Below the pieces are notes generated by a model that searched no databases, was not told the origin of the DNA, and was given only the letters and a program-made list of their open reading frames with translations. This document shows, in pieces, positions 16,303 through 24,626 of a DNA stretch of 64,000 nt. Position 1 is the first letter of the stretch, and each line of letters opens with the position of its first letter. The position numbers and the translations under genes were made by a program. Origin of the DNA: Bdellovibrionales bacterium (GTDB lineage: Bacteria; Bdellovibrionota; Bdellovibrionia; Bdellovibrionales; JAMPXM01); assembly GCA_005808505.1 (NCBI GenBank), contig SYLX01000229.1:1-64000 (forward strand). Direction: 5' to 3'.

Positions 16303-16949
16303 AATGTTCTGGGTCCTAGTTTTTTTCTCATCTCTTCTAAGACAGCGATCTCGACCGAAGGCAATGCGGTCAATCCGCCAATCTCCACCGCTGATTTGAG
16401 AATGAGGGCCGCGTGTTCAAGGCGTTCCATTCCGTTGTAGGCCTCTGAGAGATCTTCTCCCCAGCTGAGAGCTCCGTGACGTGCGAGAATCATCACGCGA
16501 TGATCCGGCAACAAAGGCTCAAGGACTTCACCCATAGCGGCCGTTCCCGGCCGCGCGTAGGGTGCAATTGGCACGCGCCCGACAGCAAGAATCAATTCCG
16601 ACATCGAATCTTTCGGAAGCTCCTTGAGATCGGGTCGCGCAATGGTCCAAGCGATAGCCGTTGGTGGATGCGCATGTACGACCGCCCGCGCGTGAGGGGC
16701 GCTCGCATAGATTTTTAAGTGCATCGCCCGTTCGCTCGATGGTTTGCCCGAAACTACGGTGCCATCAAGTTTGACGACCGCGAGATCTTCAGGAGCTAAC
16801 TCCGCTTTATTTACACCTGCAGGTGTGATCAAGATTCTGTCGTCGCTCATTCGGTAGCTGACGTTTCCGTCGGCCGAAGCGAGATAATTCTTGGCGTTGA
16901 GCCGTTGGCAGATCGAAACGATTTTGGCGGCGACTTGTTCTTGCGTCAC
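16299..16949 (-). CDS. Class II aldolase/adducin-family protein, probable Ald2-type aldolase
   Basis: 216 residues, GTG start overlapping the deaminase stop by four bases. The zinc site is AVVHAHPPTAIAWTI plus ARHGALSWGEDLSEAYNGM, and the N-terminal phosphate pocket reads SADGNVSYRMSDDRILITPA. The sequence is closer to fuculose-phosphate or Ald2 aldolases than to MtnB dehydratase, since MtnB normally has a different N-terminal motif and partner genes (mtnC, mtnD) that are absent here. As Ald2, it would split 5-methylthioribulose-1-phosphate or 5-deoxyribulose-1-phosphate into DHAP and 2-methylthioacetaldehyde or acetaldehyde. The exact reaction is inferred from the operon. Confidence 0.8.
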   Translation of the reverse strand: MTQEQVAAKIVSICQRLNAKNYLASADGNVSYRMSDDRILITPAGVNKAELAPEDLAVVKLDGTVVSGKPSSERAMHLKIYASAPHARAVVHAHPPTAIAWTIARPDLKELPKDSMSELILAVGRVPIAPYARPGTAAMGEVLEPLLPDHRVMILARHGALSWGEDLSEAYNGMERLEHAALILKSAVEIGGLTALPSVEIAVLEEMRKKLGPRTL

Positions 16950-18310
16950 GCCTGCCCTCGGCTAGTAAATCTCTTCAGCGAAGCCTGGATCTTTTCGCGA
17001 ATCGCGTCTGCTTCCTTTAAGACTCGAGCTTTCTCGATCGAGAGAACTTCTTTTTTCCTCATCAACGCACGCCCTCGGCAAAAGACCGTATCCACTTCAA
17101 GCCCTTGAGTTGAATAAACAAGTTGGCTGCGGAGATCGTGAAGTGGCTGCAGGTGCGCGTGATCAAGATCGATCAAAATGAGATCAGCATCTTTGCCAAC
17201 TTCGAGACTGCCGATTTTGTCTTGGAGGCCCAGAGCCTTCGCGCCGCCCCAGGTGGCGGCGACCAACGCATCGGAAGCCACCATCGCCGTGTTGTCGCCG
17301 GATGCTAGTTTTTGAATCTTCGTTCCAAGATCCATCGCACCAAAGATCGAGAGATCGTTGTTGCTGGCCGCACCGTCGGTTCCCATTGCGACCGTGATTC
17401 CTTCACGCAAATAGCGAGCGATAGGCGCAACTCCGGAGCTGAGTTTCAAATTTGAATCTGGATTGTAAACAACCGACGCTCCCGATCTCTTAAAAATTTC
17501 GATGTCATCGTCGGTGAAGTGCACGCAGTGAGCCGCGATTGTGCGAGGACCTAGGATGCCCAAGTCGGCGAGACGTCGAACCGAAGTTTTTCCGTGAAGC
17601 TTGAGTGACTCTTCTTGCTCGTGCTTCGTCTCGGCTACATGGGTATGGATGAAGCCTGAGAGTTCATTCGCAACGTCGGAGACTTTGCGCAACGTCAAAT
17701 CGCTGCAGGTATAGGGCGCATGCGGCCCAAGAGCGGGCACGATGCGTTCGTGCCCGGAGTACCGTTGATGGAACTCTCGATAGAGTTTGAACTTATCTTT
17801 TCCTAACTCTGCGTCTTCGGGGAGTGGACCGTCCGCCAAGACCTGCGCGATCCAGGCGCGAGTACCTGCGCGCTCAACACAATCAGCCACCGTATTGGCG
17901 AAGAAATACATGTCCGCGGTAGACGTCACGCCAAAGCGGATCGATTCGAGTAGCGCTAGTTCAGTTCCAACGCGAACGAAATCACGATCGACGAGTTTCG
18001 CTTCGAGCGGCAAAATCCGTTCAAACAGCCATTTGTGAAAAGGAACGTCATCTTCAAGGCCGCGAAAGAGCGTCATCGCAAGATGCGTGTGTGCATTGAC
18101 GAGCCCAGGCATGACCGCCATTGAAGACGCGTCGATGAACTCATCCGCAAGTTTCGATTTTTCGGATGACCAGGGACTGACTTCAGTGATTTTACCACCG
18201 GAGAACTGCAGGTAGACGTCGCGCTCAACCGCCTGTTCGCCGCTCGCGCGACCACCTTTCATCGATAAAAAGTAGCCACAACGAAGGCCGGTGCTTACTT
18301 CTCCAACCAT
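16946..18310 (-). CDS. MTA/SAH/5'-deoxyadenosine deaminase (amidohydrolase)
   Basis: 454 residues from the ATG at 18310, which has AGGGA upstream at good spacing and overlaps the phosphorylase stop by 16 bases. Metal and substrate motifs of the MtaD/DadD amidohydrolase family are present: PGLVNAHTHLAMTLFRG, FIHTHVAETKHEQEES, TIAAHCVHFTDDD, and VYNPDSNLKLSSG followed by MGTDGAASNND. These enzymes deaminate the adenine of methylthioadenosine, S-adenosylhomocysteine or 5'-deoxyadenosine, giving the inosine analogue. That product suits the 6-oxopurine-type phosphorylase encoded just upstream. Cytoplasmic. Which nucleoside is preferred cannot be read from sequence. Confidence 0.88.
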   Translation of the reverse strand: MVGEVSTGLRCGYFLSMKGGRASGEQAVERDVYLQFSGGKITEVSPWSSEKSKLADEFIDASSMAVMPGLVNAHTHLAMTLFRGLEDDVPFHKWLFERILPLEAKLVDRDFVRVGTELALLESIRFGVTSTADMYFFANTVADCVERAGTRAWIAQVLADGPLPEDAELGKDKFKLYREFHQRYSGHERIVPALGPHAPYTCSDLTLRKVSDVANELSGFIHTHVAETKHEQEESLKLHGKTSVRRLADLGILGPRTIAAHCVHFTDDDIEIFKRSGASVVYNPDSNLKLSSGVAPIARYLREGITVAMGTDGAASNNDLSIFGAMDLGTKIQKLASGDNTAMVASDALVAATWGGAKALGLQDKIGSLEVGKDADLILIDLDHAHLQPLHDLRSQLVYSTQGLEVDTVFCRGRALMRKKEVLSIEKARVLKEADAIREKIQASLKRFTSRGQA

Positions 18311-19221
18311 TTCAAAATCCCTTTGACGATCCTCAACGCGGAGGCGCGGCACGTCTCGAGGATTTTTTCGTGATCGAGCGGCTGACCGTCACCAAGACCG
18401 CAGGCCGCGTTGCTTATGAGCGAAAGACCCGCAAGCTGTGCGCCTGAATGTTTGAGCGCGATCGCTTCCCACACAGTCGACATTCCAACGGCGTGAACAC
18501 CCCAACGCCCGTAGAGCTCAACTTCCGAAGGAGTTTCGAAACTTGGTCCAAGGAGGCCCATGTAGATTCCGCGGTGGCATTTCACTCCTTCAACCTGAAG
18601 GAGTTTTTCAATCTCGCTCATCCACTGCGGCTCGTAAACTTGGCTGAGATCAGGAAAGCGAGGCCCCAGTTCCCGGCCATTGGGCATTACGGGATTTTCG
18701 CCCGTCAGGGGATTTTGTCCGGTCATGTTCACGTGATCGCGAATGATCATCACGTCGCCCGCCGTGTGAGCACGATCGATTCCACCGGCAGCATTCGAGA
18801 GCAAGAATCGCGATGTGCCTGCCAGACGCGAAATCATGACCGGAACAACGGCTTCGCGCGCGGAGTGTCCTTCGTAGCCGTGAAGACGCCCGCTTTGGAA
18901 AACGATTTTTTTCCCCGTCTTCGTGTTTTCAACGAAACGGTACTTTCCCGCGTGATCTTGGACGGTCGAAACCGGAAGACCTGGGATCTCGTCAAAGCTA
19001 AGCTCGCCCATGAGGCGCCACGCATTCGTCTCTTTCAAGATGGAATCGAGCGCGGCCCCGAAACCTGAGCCGAGCACCATGTGAAAATCAGGAGCGCTAT
19101 TTAAACCAACGCGCTTAAGTGCGCCTTGAAACGCGGCGAGCGCTTCGGATGTCACGTAAGAATTTTTCGAATGAGCGGTCACGGATGAATCAGAGACTTT
19201 AGTCGACATGCATTCGAACAT
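18295..19221 (-). CDS. Purine nucleoside phosphorylase family (trimeric PNP type)
   Basis: About 309 residues. The start is uncertain (ATG at 19221 or 19209, TTG at 19239; none has a good ribosome-binding site). Family motifs: VLGSGFGAALD (phosphate loop), FQSGRLHGYEGHSA, LLSNAAGGIDRAHTAGDVM, and the active-site MGLLGPSFETPSEVELYG followed by VGMSTVWEAIALKH and SLISNAACG. The Asn in the last motif is the residue that favours 6-oxopurines in trimeric PNP; MTA phosphorylases differ here. So hypoxanthine-containing substrates are expected, consistent with prior deamination by the next gene. First gene of the operon. Confidence 0.85.
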   Translation of the reverse strand: MFECMSTKVSDSSVTAHSKNSYVTSEALAAFQGALKRVGLNSAPDFHMVLGSGFGAALDSILKETNAWRLMGELSFDEIPGLPVSTVQDHAGKYRFVENTKTGKKIVFQSGRLHGYEGHSAREAVVPVMISRLAGTSRFLLSNAAGGIDRAHTAGDVMIIRDHVNMTGQNPLTGENPVMPNGRELGPRFPDLSQVYEPQWMSEIEKLLQVEGVKCHRGIYMGLLGPSFETPSEVELYGRWGVHAVGMSTVWEAIALKHSGAQLAGLSLISNAACGLGDGQPLDHEKILETCRASALRIVKGILKWLEK

Positions 19222-19333
19222 TTCATAGATCTGCGCCAAGCGTCAAGGACAGCGCTTTACGAGTCTAGGGAGATACGTCAGGCTTTTAAAAACGGGAATT
19301 CGGTGAACACGTTTTCGATGACGGGAGAGACAA

Positions 19334-19909
19334 ATGAGCGATGCGGCTTCTTCCAACTCAGCTCCGCAAAGTTATTGGCGCAAATGCAGCTCTTGCAAAA
19401 AGCCAATTGGTCTCGGTGCCCAGTATTTTATCTGCAGCGTCTCAACGTGTAATAACCCGCGCACGGGTTACGCTTTTTGTAGTGTTCACTGTTTTGAAAG
19501 GCATCTGCCTGGTGCAAGACATAAAGATGCGGGAGCGATCGAGAAGACGGCTCCCCATATTCCGCACGACGCTCCGGCCGCGAGCACGCCAGCTTCATCC
19601 ACAGCTTCATCGACTTCTTCACAAGGGGCCCAAGCCGAAGCTCGAACTCCGAATCGTGTGTTTGCGAAGTCCCCTTCGGCTACCGCTTCTTCACCGCGAC
19701 CTGGCGCAAATCTTCCGCGCGAAGTTCTCGTGATCGCCTCGCGCTTGAAGGACTACATCGCCGCGAGATCCGAGTTCAACACCTCGGGCTCGGTGATGGA
19801 TGTGCTTTCGGACCATTTGCGAATCATCTGTGATCGCGCGATCGACAACGCTCGTGCCGACGGAAGAAAAACCGTCATGGATCGTGACTTCGAATTTTTG
19901 AAAAAATAG
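19334..19909 (+). CDS. Zinc-binding domain plus C-terminal histone-fold protein
   Basis: 191 residues, ATG preceded by GGGAG. Residues 15-65 form a compact Cys/His domain with C18, C21, C34, C39, C49, C53, H57 and H63 (KCSSCKKPIG, ICSVSTC, YAFCSVHCFERHLPGARH), enough for two zinc ions. A Ser/Ala/Pro/Thr-rich linker of about 60 residues follows. Residues 127-191 are a histone fold: helix (VLVIASRLKDYIAARSEF), long central helix (MDVLSDHLRIICDRAIDNAR), then GRKTVMDRDFEFLKK. The R178-x-T180 and D185 spacing equals the archaeal histone RKT...D motif. Probably a DNA-binding, chromosome-organising or regulatory protein of the cytoplasm; DNA binding itself is inferred. Related Bdellovibrio histones (Bd0055) are only the short fold. 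Monocistronic with its own terminator. Confidence 0.85.
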   Translation: MSDAASSNSAPQSYWRKCSSCKKPIGLGAQYFICSVSTCNNPRTGYAFCSVHCFERHLPGARHKDAGAIEKTAPHIPHDAPAASTPASSTASSTSSQGAQAEARTPNRVFAKSPSATASSPRPGANLPREVLVIASRLKDYIAARSEFNTSGSVMDVLSDHLRIICDRAIDNARADGRKTVMDRDFEFLKK

Positions 19910-19911
19910 AA

Positions 19912-19936
19912 AGCGCGAGGTGACTTTCCTCGCGCT
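19912..19936. terminator. Bidirectional terminator between histone-fold and GST genes
   Basis: AGCGCGAGG (19912-19920) and CCTCGCGCT (19928-19936) are exact complements around TGACTTT. On the minus strand the stem is followed by TTCTATTTTTT, a strong U-run for the GST transcript. On the plus strand the tail (CTTACAATT) is weaker. It sits between the convergent stops at 19909 and 19944. Confidence 0.85.
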
Positions 19937-19943
19937 CTTACAA

Positions 19944-20546
19944 TTACATCAAGCCTTCAGCTTTCAATGTCGATTGTACGGCAGGACGTGATCCCACACG
20001 CTCCATGTAAGATTTCAACTCGGGCCATTTGCCCATGTCGATCTTGTGAAAGTTCGTCCAGTTCAAAACCGTGAAGAGATAAGCATCCGGCGCGGAGAAC
20101 TGTTGTCCCATCAAAAACGAATTCGTTTTGAAGTGCTTTGCGAGGAAGTCGAACTTCTTTCCTAAATTTTCAACGGCTTGCTGGCGAGCTTCGGGAAGCG
20201 TGTTCGGATTCCAAAGTGGGCCGAAACCTTTATGAAGTTCCGTTGCGATGAAGTTGAGCCATTCCATGGCGCGGTAACGCTCCAGCGTTCCGGCTTTGGG
20301 GAGCAAACCAGCTTCCTGCGTTTGATCACAGATGTACTGAATCACGACAGCGTTTTCTGTTAATAGCTGCCCGTTGTCGAGCTCCAACGCAGGCACCGAT
20401 CCTTTCGGATTGATCTTGTAATAGTCGCTACCGCCGACTTGGTGAGTTTTCAGATTCACCGCTTCGGCCGCGTGCTTCATTCCGGCTTCTTGAAGAACAA
20501 TATGAGGCGCCATCGAGCAGGCACCGGGACTGTAATAGAGTTTCAT
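19944..20546 (-). CDS. Glutathione S-transferase, beta-class-like
   Basis: 200 residues, the usual GST length. The thioredoxin-like N-terminal domain begins MKLYYSPGACSMAPHIVLQE, with the beta-class Cys at 10, and has NPKGSVPALELDNGQLLTEN (cis-Pro and gamma-Glu binding). The helical C-terminal domain contains NSFLMGQQFSAPDAYLFTVL, the N-capping box. It conjugates or reduces electrophiles with glutathione in the cytoplasm. Monocistronic; terminates at the shared hairpin. Confidence 0.92.
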   Translation of the reverse strand: MKLYYSPGACSMAPHIVLQEAGMKHAAEAVNLKTHQVGGSDYYKINPKGSVPALELDNGQLLTENAVVIQYICDQTQEAGLLPKAGTLERYRAMEWLNFIATELHKGFGPLWNPNTLPEARQQAVENLGKKFDFLAKHFKTNSFLMGQQFSAPDAYLFTVLNWTNFHKIDMGKWPELKSYMERVGSRPAVQSTLKAEGLM

Positions 20547-20893
20547 GCTGGACTCCTTCTTGATCGGGCTTGGGTCTGACTCTGATCAAGTGAAAGCTTC
20601 CTCCCACCCTCACTCTCAACTCAAGCCATGACACAGCAAACAAAACCCCAATGAGGTCCCGGCAAAAACGTCGCAAACTTTCACCAAAAGATCGTCGCAT
20701 GGATACCGCGTTGACGTCCCAAAACGATGCGCTGTTTTCGCACGCGATTTTTCCCATACGAGTCGCTGACTTGCACGGGTGTCAGCGGAAATAACGCCTG
20801 TCGCTTGCGGCACCGATGTTGCCCCTTTTGGTCACATACACAGTGACTAGGCAGCCGCCTCAAAAGCGGACGCACGATTCAGGAGGAACGGGA
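20547..20893. other. Intergenic region, 347 bases
   Basis: No gene is supported. It contains the divergent start regions of the GST gene and of the vWA lipoprotein gene. The only symmetry I see is GTCAC (20831-20835) and GTGAC (20843-20847), separated by seven bases, about 50 bases upstream of the vWA start; it could be an operator. No promoter hexamers are convincing. Confidence 0.4.
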
Positions 20894-21907
20894 ATGCGCA
20901 GCCAATTGACTCTCAAAGAAAACATTCGGGATTTCAGCTTGAAGCTCGCTCTTACTTTCATAGCGTCATCGCTCGCTGCTTGCAGCTCTGCTCTTCAGTT
21001 CTCCGAAGTTGAGAAGCCGAATATCGAAGTCTTCGAAACTTCGTCGAAGTTCAGCTCGTATAGCGTAAAGCCGCTCGACATTGTGTGGGTCATCGACAAC
21101 TCAGGTTCGATGGGCGAAGAAGCCGCCCACGTCCGCACGAATCTCGCGGCTTTCTTAGGTGTTGTCCAAACCGGCACGGCGCTTCGCATGGCGCTGATCT
21201 CGGCAAAAGGCAACAGCGGAACAAACGTCAGCATCCCGGCGAGTGCCTCATCGAATCCAAATTTTCTTCACATCGAAAAAACCGTCGGCAGCACGGATCC
21301 TGTTCAGATCGCGGCCTCAGCTCTCTGCCCCTCACAACCGGACGCAACGAGCAAATGTAAAGATTCAAAGATCACGGGCTACACGGATGTGCGCAGCAAG
21401 CTCTTGAACTTCCTTCGCCCGGATTCGAAAAAAGTTTTTGTCTTCGTGACGGATGATGAATCGAATCTTCCCGCAGCGACTTTCATTTCGGTCTTTAAAG
21501 AAGCTTTCCCAGGTGAAACGCCCACAACCTTTGGCTTTGTAGGCCTCGGAGCTTCAAGCCCCTGCCAAGCACGCGCCGGCTCGGTTTACAAAACACTCGC
21601 AGATCTGACAGGCGGCGCTGTTTTCAATATCTGCGACGCTAGCTGGACGTCCCGCTTTGCGACCCTCGCCGAAAACGTTGTCAAACTCGCAAGCGATGAA
21701 ATCAGATTACCCGCGGCGGTTCTCGAAGCTTTCATGTCTGGCAAAATTCTTACCGTTGAAGTCGGCGGACGCCTGATGCACGCCGCCCAATACGTCATCG
21801 AAAACGGTATCATCAAATTCGACCCTGAAGCGGTGGCAGGAATTGAATCCGCGCAAGTGCGGATTACCTATTCCCTTCCAGAGCCGGAGCCCGTGCAGCC
21901 GAAGTAA
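20894..21907 (+). CDS. vWA-domain lipoprotein
   Basis: 337 residues from the ATG at 20894 (AGGAGG seven bases upstream). A lipoprotein signal (KLALTFIASSLAAC) precedes a von Willebrand A domain with the MIDAS motif IVWVIDNSGSMGEE, a central KVFVFVTDDESNLPAATF carrying the later MIDAS aspartate, and LTGGAVFNICDASWTSRFA. Cys residues suggest disulphides. The C-terminal part (GKILTVEVGGRLMHAAQYVI) is a small beta domain. It is probably an envelope adhesion or assembly protein. A second vWA lipoprotein with the same arrangement lies at 60440-61594. The last 44 bases overlap the convergent TVP38-like gene. Confidence 0.85.
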   Translation: MRSQLTLKENIRDFSLKLALTFIASSLAACSSALQFSEVEKPNIEVFETSSKFSSYSVKPLDIVWVIDNSGSMGEEAAHVRTNLAAFLGVVQTGTALRMALISAKGNSGTNVSIPASASSNPNFLHIEKTVGSTDPVQIAASALCPSQPDATSKCKDSKITGYTDVRSKLLNFLRPDSKKVFVFVTDDESNLPAATFISVFKEAFPGETPTTFGFVGLGASSPCQARAGSVYKTLADLTGGAVFNICDASWTSRFATLAENVVKLASDEIRLPAAVLEAFMSGKILTVEVGGRLMHAAQYVIENGIIKFDPEAVAGIESAQVRITYSLPEPEPVQPK

Positions 21908-22706
21908 AAGAGGCTGACGAATATGCATCTGTGAAAGGCTCTCTCGATTTAGCGCCCGCCTCGGAATCCTGAGGACGGGCGATTGTATTTGGGTCGCCCT
22001 CTTTCTCCGCGCGAATCGCCGACTTGATGCGTTTGGTGAAAAGCGGAAGCAAAAAGAGGATCACGACAAAGCCAAGCACACTCAGAACAGCGCCAAGGCT
22101 CGGATCCTGAAAGAGCTGACGAACTTCGCGGCCTAAAAAGTTCAGGACGATTAAGCCCGGTAAAAATCCAATCGTGGTGGCAATCAAAAGCTTCCACAAT
22201 GGAACGCGGCAAATTCCTGCAGCTAAGTTCACGAACGTATTGGGAGCCACCGGAACAAGCCCCAGCGCAATCAAAGCGGGCAAGCCGTGATCGCGCATCT
22301 CGTGAGAGATCGCTTTGAAACGATCTCCAAAGGTGCGCTCAGCCGTCTTGGCTCCGAGCGATCGGCCAAGCGAATGCTCAAGGATCGCCGCGATCCACGC
22401 ACCGCAGAGCCCGCAAATAAATCCTTTCCATCCGGGATAAACCATCGCGACGGCCATCAGGAGAAGATTAATCGGAACGAGAAAGACATTCGCAAGACCA
22501 ATGAAGAACGAGAATACGGGCAACGCAAAGTCATTGTGTCGGGCAAAATCGCGCATCAAGACAAAGAGGCGGCGCGGTTGAAGGTACTCGGCAAGTGGCG
22601 TGAATCTCCAAACGATCGCCAACACGATCAAAACGGCGAGCACCGAAATCCACACGGCCCAAGCACGGGTTTTTTCTCTTGATCGGAGGCTCGGCGTTTT
22701 TGACAT
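21864..22706 (-). CDS. TVP38/TMEM64 (VTT/DedA-like) inner-membrane protein
   Basis: 280 residues from the ATG at 22706 (AAGG eight bases upstream). Hydrophobic segments cover most of the chain: AVWISVLAVLIVLAIVW, VFSFFIGLANVFLVPINLLL, PGWKGFICGLCGAWIAAILE, PNTFVNLAAGICRVPLWKLL and VLSVLGFVVILFLLPLF. The conserved family core is GLVPVAPNTFVNLAAGI followed by LGRSLG. Members are lipid scramblases or small-molecule carriers of uncertain substrate. A 60-residue polar C-terminal tail is cytoplasmic or periplasmic. The gene's 3' end overlaps the vWA gene by 44 bases, head-on. Confidence 0.85.
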   Translation of the reverse strand: MSKTPSLRSREKTRAWAVWISVLAVLIVLAIVWRFTPLAEYLQPRRLFVLMRDFARHNDFALPVFSFFIGLANVFLVPINLLLMAVAMVYPGWKGFICGLCGAWIAAILEHSLGRSLGAKTAERTFGDRFKAISHEMRDHGLPALIALGLVPVAPNTFVNLAAGICRVPLWKLLIATTIGFLPGLIVLNFLGREVRQLFQDPSLGAVLSVLGFVVILFLLPLFTKRIKSAIRAEKEGDPNTIARPQDSEAGAKSREPFTDAYSSASFTSAARAPALEGNR

Positions 22707-22900
22707 CTGTGGGACCTTCATATGAATGGGAGCATTTGGAGAACGGGGGAAAAGCCAACCCATTCAATAGCGGTCTATCGACACAGTTACATGTCGAAAT
22801 CGTCACCGATTTACGTCGGTTTCTTCAATCCGCGTCTTAAGGTGAGATGAATCCGCCTGGAAGCTCACGACCCCTCTGCCGCTAGCGTAAAATCAGGAGA

Positions 22901-23734
22901 ATGGACCACTCCAAAAACGCAACCAGAGGCGCCACTAAAAGCGCGGCCCCGACTGCCACGAAACGCCTTTTGAGATGGAGCCTCTTTCTTGGACTTCTTT
23001 CAATCGCCCTCCCGGGCTTTGCCCTTGAAGGCACCTACCAGGTTGCGATCAAAAAACAGGAAGAAAAGAAACAGTCTCGGTGGTCACTCACCGACTGGCT
23101 CGCGCAAAAACAAAAAAACCGGATGATGGATCTGTGGCTGGCGAAGAACTCACAGTCCAGCCCGTTTGAATTCTTTCTCGAGCTTGAATCCGTCAATTAC
23201 GGCGCAAACTTGAGTGCGTTTCCCGATGAAGTCTCAAATCGCAACGTCTACTCCGGTAGACTTGCAGCCTACGCCGGCTTGGCGGGGCTTCGCGGAGGAT
23301 ACGCCCAAGACACGGAAGAACGCTCCCATTGGAACGCAAGCTTGAATTTGCGGCTCTTTGGAAAAGCTCTCCAAGACACGCACCTCAATCTTGAATACGG
23401 CTTACGTGGATTGACTCGCAAAAACCTGACTTCGGAGAGCGAAGTTTTTCAAAACCAGTTTGGCGCCGCCACGCTCAATCTTTACTTCACGAAATATTTC
23501 GGCATCGAAGGTGTCTACCGAAAACTCCTGCCCGTCGCCTCTGATCGCAAGACATCGCTAGAAGGCGAGAGCGTCGATGCGGGAGTCTTTATCGATTTCT
23601 CTCTTTTACGCGTCTACGGGACTTGGAGAAAAGAGTCGCTCAAGTTCGACAACCCTGCTCAGGGATCGACGCCGGGATCCACCACCCAAGAAAGCCGCGA
23701 AGGCTTTGGTGGTGGACTCAGACTTTATTTTTGA
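22901..23734 (+). CDS. Outer-membrane beta-barrel protein
   Basis: 277 residues. The N-terminus has positive charges then a signal peptide (RLLRWSLFLGLLSIALPGFA-LEG). The mature protein begins with a charged helical stretch (KKQEEKKQSRWSLTDWLAQK), then a series of amphipathic strands (FEFFLELESVNYGANLSAF, HLNLEYGLRGLTRK, AATLNLYFTKYFGIEGVYRK) and ends GFGGGLRLYF, with the terminal Phe that BamA recognises. Function unknown. AGGAGA lies only one base from the ATG, so the start may be a few codons later. Ten bases overlap the convergent ceramidase-like gene. Confidence 0.75.
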   Translation: MDHSKNATRGATKSAAPTATKRLLRWSLFLGLLSIALPGFALEGTYQVAIKKQEEKKQSRWSLTDWLAQKQKNRMMDLWLAKNSQSSPFEFFLELESVNYGANLSAFPDEVSNRNVYSGRLAAYAGLAGLRGGYAQDTEERSHWNASLNLRLFGKALQDTHLNLEYGLRGLTRKNLTSESEVFQNQFGAATLNLYFTKYFGIEGVYRKLLPVASDRKTSLEGESVDAGVFIDFSLLRVYGTWRKESLKFDNPAQGSTPGSTTQESREGFGGGLRLYF

Positions 23735-24501
23735 TCACTCTTTCGAACTGGCCCGTAAGCGAGAAACACGCACGCTAATGCGGCCGCGGCGACGAAATGC
23801 TTGAGGGTGTGTCCACTTACAAAGTGCGTAAGTTCAAAGACCGCTCCGTCGGTCATTTCAAAAAATTTCGCAAGCGCGTAGAGCAAAAGCATCCCGACAA
23901 ATCTTTGATTCGAAATCAGACCTCTCGGGAACTGCCACGCAAGAACCGCGAGCAACAAGGCTCCACCGTATTGAAGAAGGACGTACGACTTCAAAGTTCC
24001 GGCCCCTAAATGCCAACCCACGAGGTTGATGAAGGAAACCGCGCCGATCAGGGCGCCTGATAGGAGCCCGAAGCGTGCATTTACACGGTCCGCGATAAAA
24101 AGACCGATGAGGGCCGAGAACAAAGCAACCATCGGCAACCGATCCCAAAAGAGCAGCGCTTCGCTCGGGGACCAATGATAAAGGCCAGAGCCAAAGGCCG
24201 TAAGAAATGCAGAACCCGCAAGGGCGTAACCAAGCCAGCGATGTTCATTTGGCACATTTCCGGCTTCACGAATCCTCTTAATGCCCCAAAGGCCGATCCA
24301 AACAAACGCGAGGTTTGAAACGACGTCTAAAAAGTTAGGAATCCCCCACAACCCGCGCTGATCGGCATAGGCTACGAACCAACTGCCGTCGCGAGCCGGG
24401 AGGTGAGGCCAAAGCAAGCCAGCGGCGGCGGCAAACAAAATGAGCAAAAAGGTAAGACGGCGGGTGCGAGGTTGGGCTTCAGCTAATGAAAAAGCGGCCA
24501 T
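23725..24501 (-). CDS. Ceramidase-family (CREST) multipass membrane protein
   Basis: 258 residues with about seven membrane segments. The metal-site residues of the alkaline ceramidase/CREST superfamily are visible: DVVSNLAF (Asp/Ser region), AFGSGLYHWSPSEALLFWDR (Ser and His with Asp), and the paired His in SGHTLKHFVAAAALA. These families hydrolyse amide bonds in lipids; the substrate is not known here. Inner membrane. The upstream region contains the palindrome GTTACAATGTAAC at 24564-24576, a candidate operator. Confidence 0.8.
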   Translation of the reverse strand: MAAFSLAEAQPRTRRLTFLLILFAAAAGLLWPHLPARDGSWFVAYADQRGLWGIPNFLDVVSNLAFVWIGLWGIKRIREAGNVPNEHRWLGYALAGSAFLTAFGSGLYHWSPSEALLFWDRLPMVALFSALIGLFIADRVNARFGLLSGALIGAVSFINLVGWHLGAGTLKSYVLLQYGGALLLAVLAWQFPRGLISNQRFVGMLLLYALAKFFEMTDGAVFELTHFVSGHTLKHFVAAAALACVFLAYGPVRKSDQK

Positions 24502-24563
24502 ATTCGACTCCTGTTTAGTAAATCCAGGATATCGCTACGACCGCCTCAATGGTCACAGGCGGC

Positions 24564-24576
24564 GTTACAATGTAAC
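24564..24576. promoter_or_regulatory. Palindrome GTTACAATGTAAC, candidate operator
   Basis: It lies 63-75 bases upstream of the ceramidase-like start. The same motif, GTTACTATGTAAC, recurs at 24637-24649 within a longer hairpin 60 bases away. Two matching palindromes in one gap suggest a dimeric repressor such as a TetR or MarR type. No such regulator is adjacent. Confidence 0.4.
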
Positions 24577-24626
24577 AAGAGAGCAGAAATTCTAGAATTG
24601 CGACGGAAAGATCGACTCAGTTCTAA

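Noticed and set aside
16299-16949. MtnB (methylthioribulose-1-phosphate dehydratase) for the class II aldolase
   Set aside because: N-terminal pocket motif and lack of mtnC/mtnD neighbours favour an Ald2/FucA-type aldolase; kept as an alternative only.
18295-19221. MTA phosphorylase (MtnP) for the first operon gene
   Set aside because: Active-site motifs ETPSE and SNAACG with Asn fit 6-oxopurine PNP; direct action on MTA is less likely.
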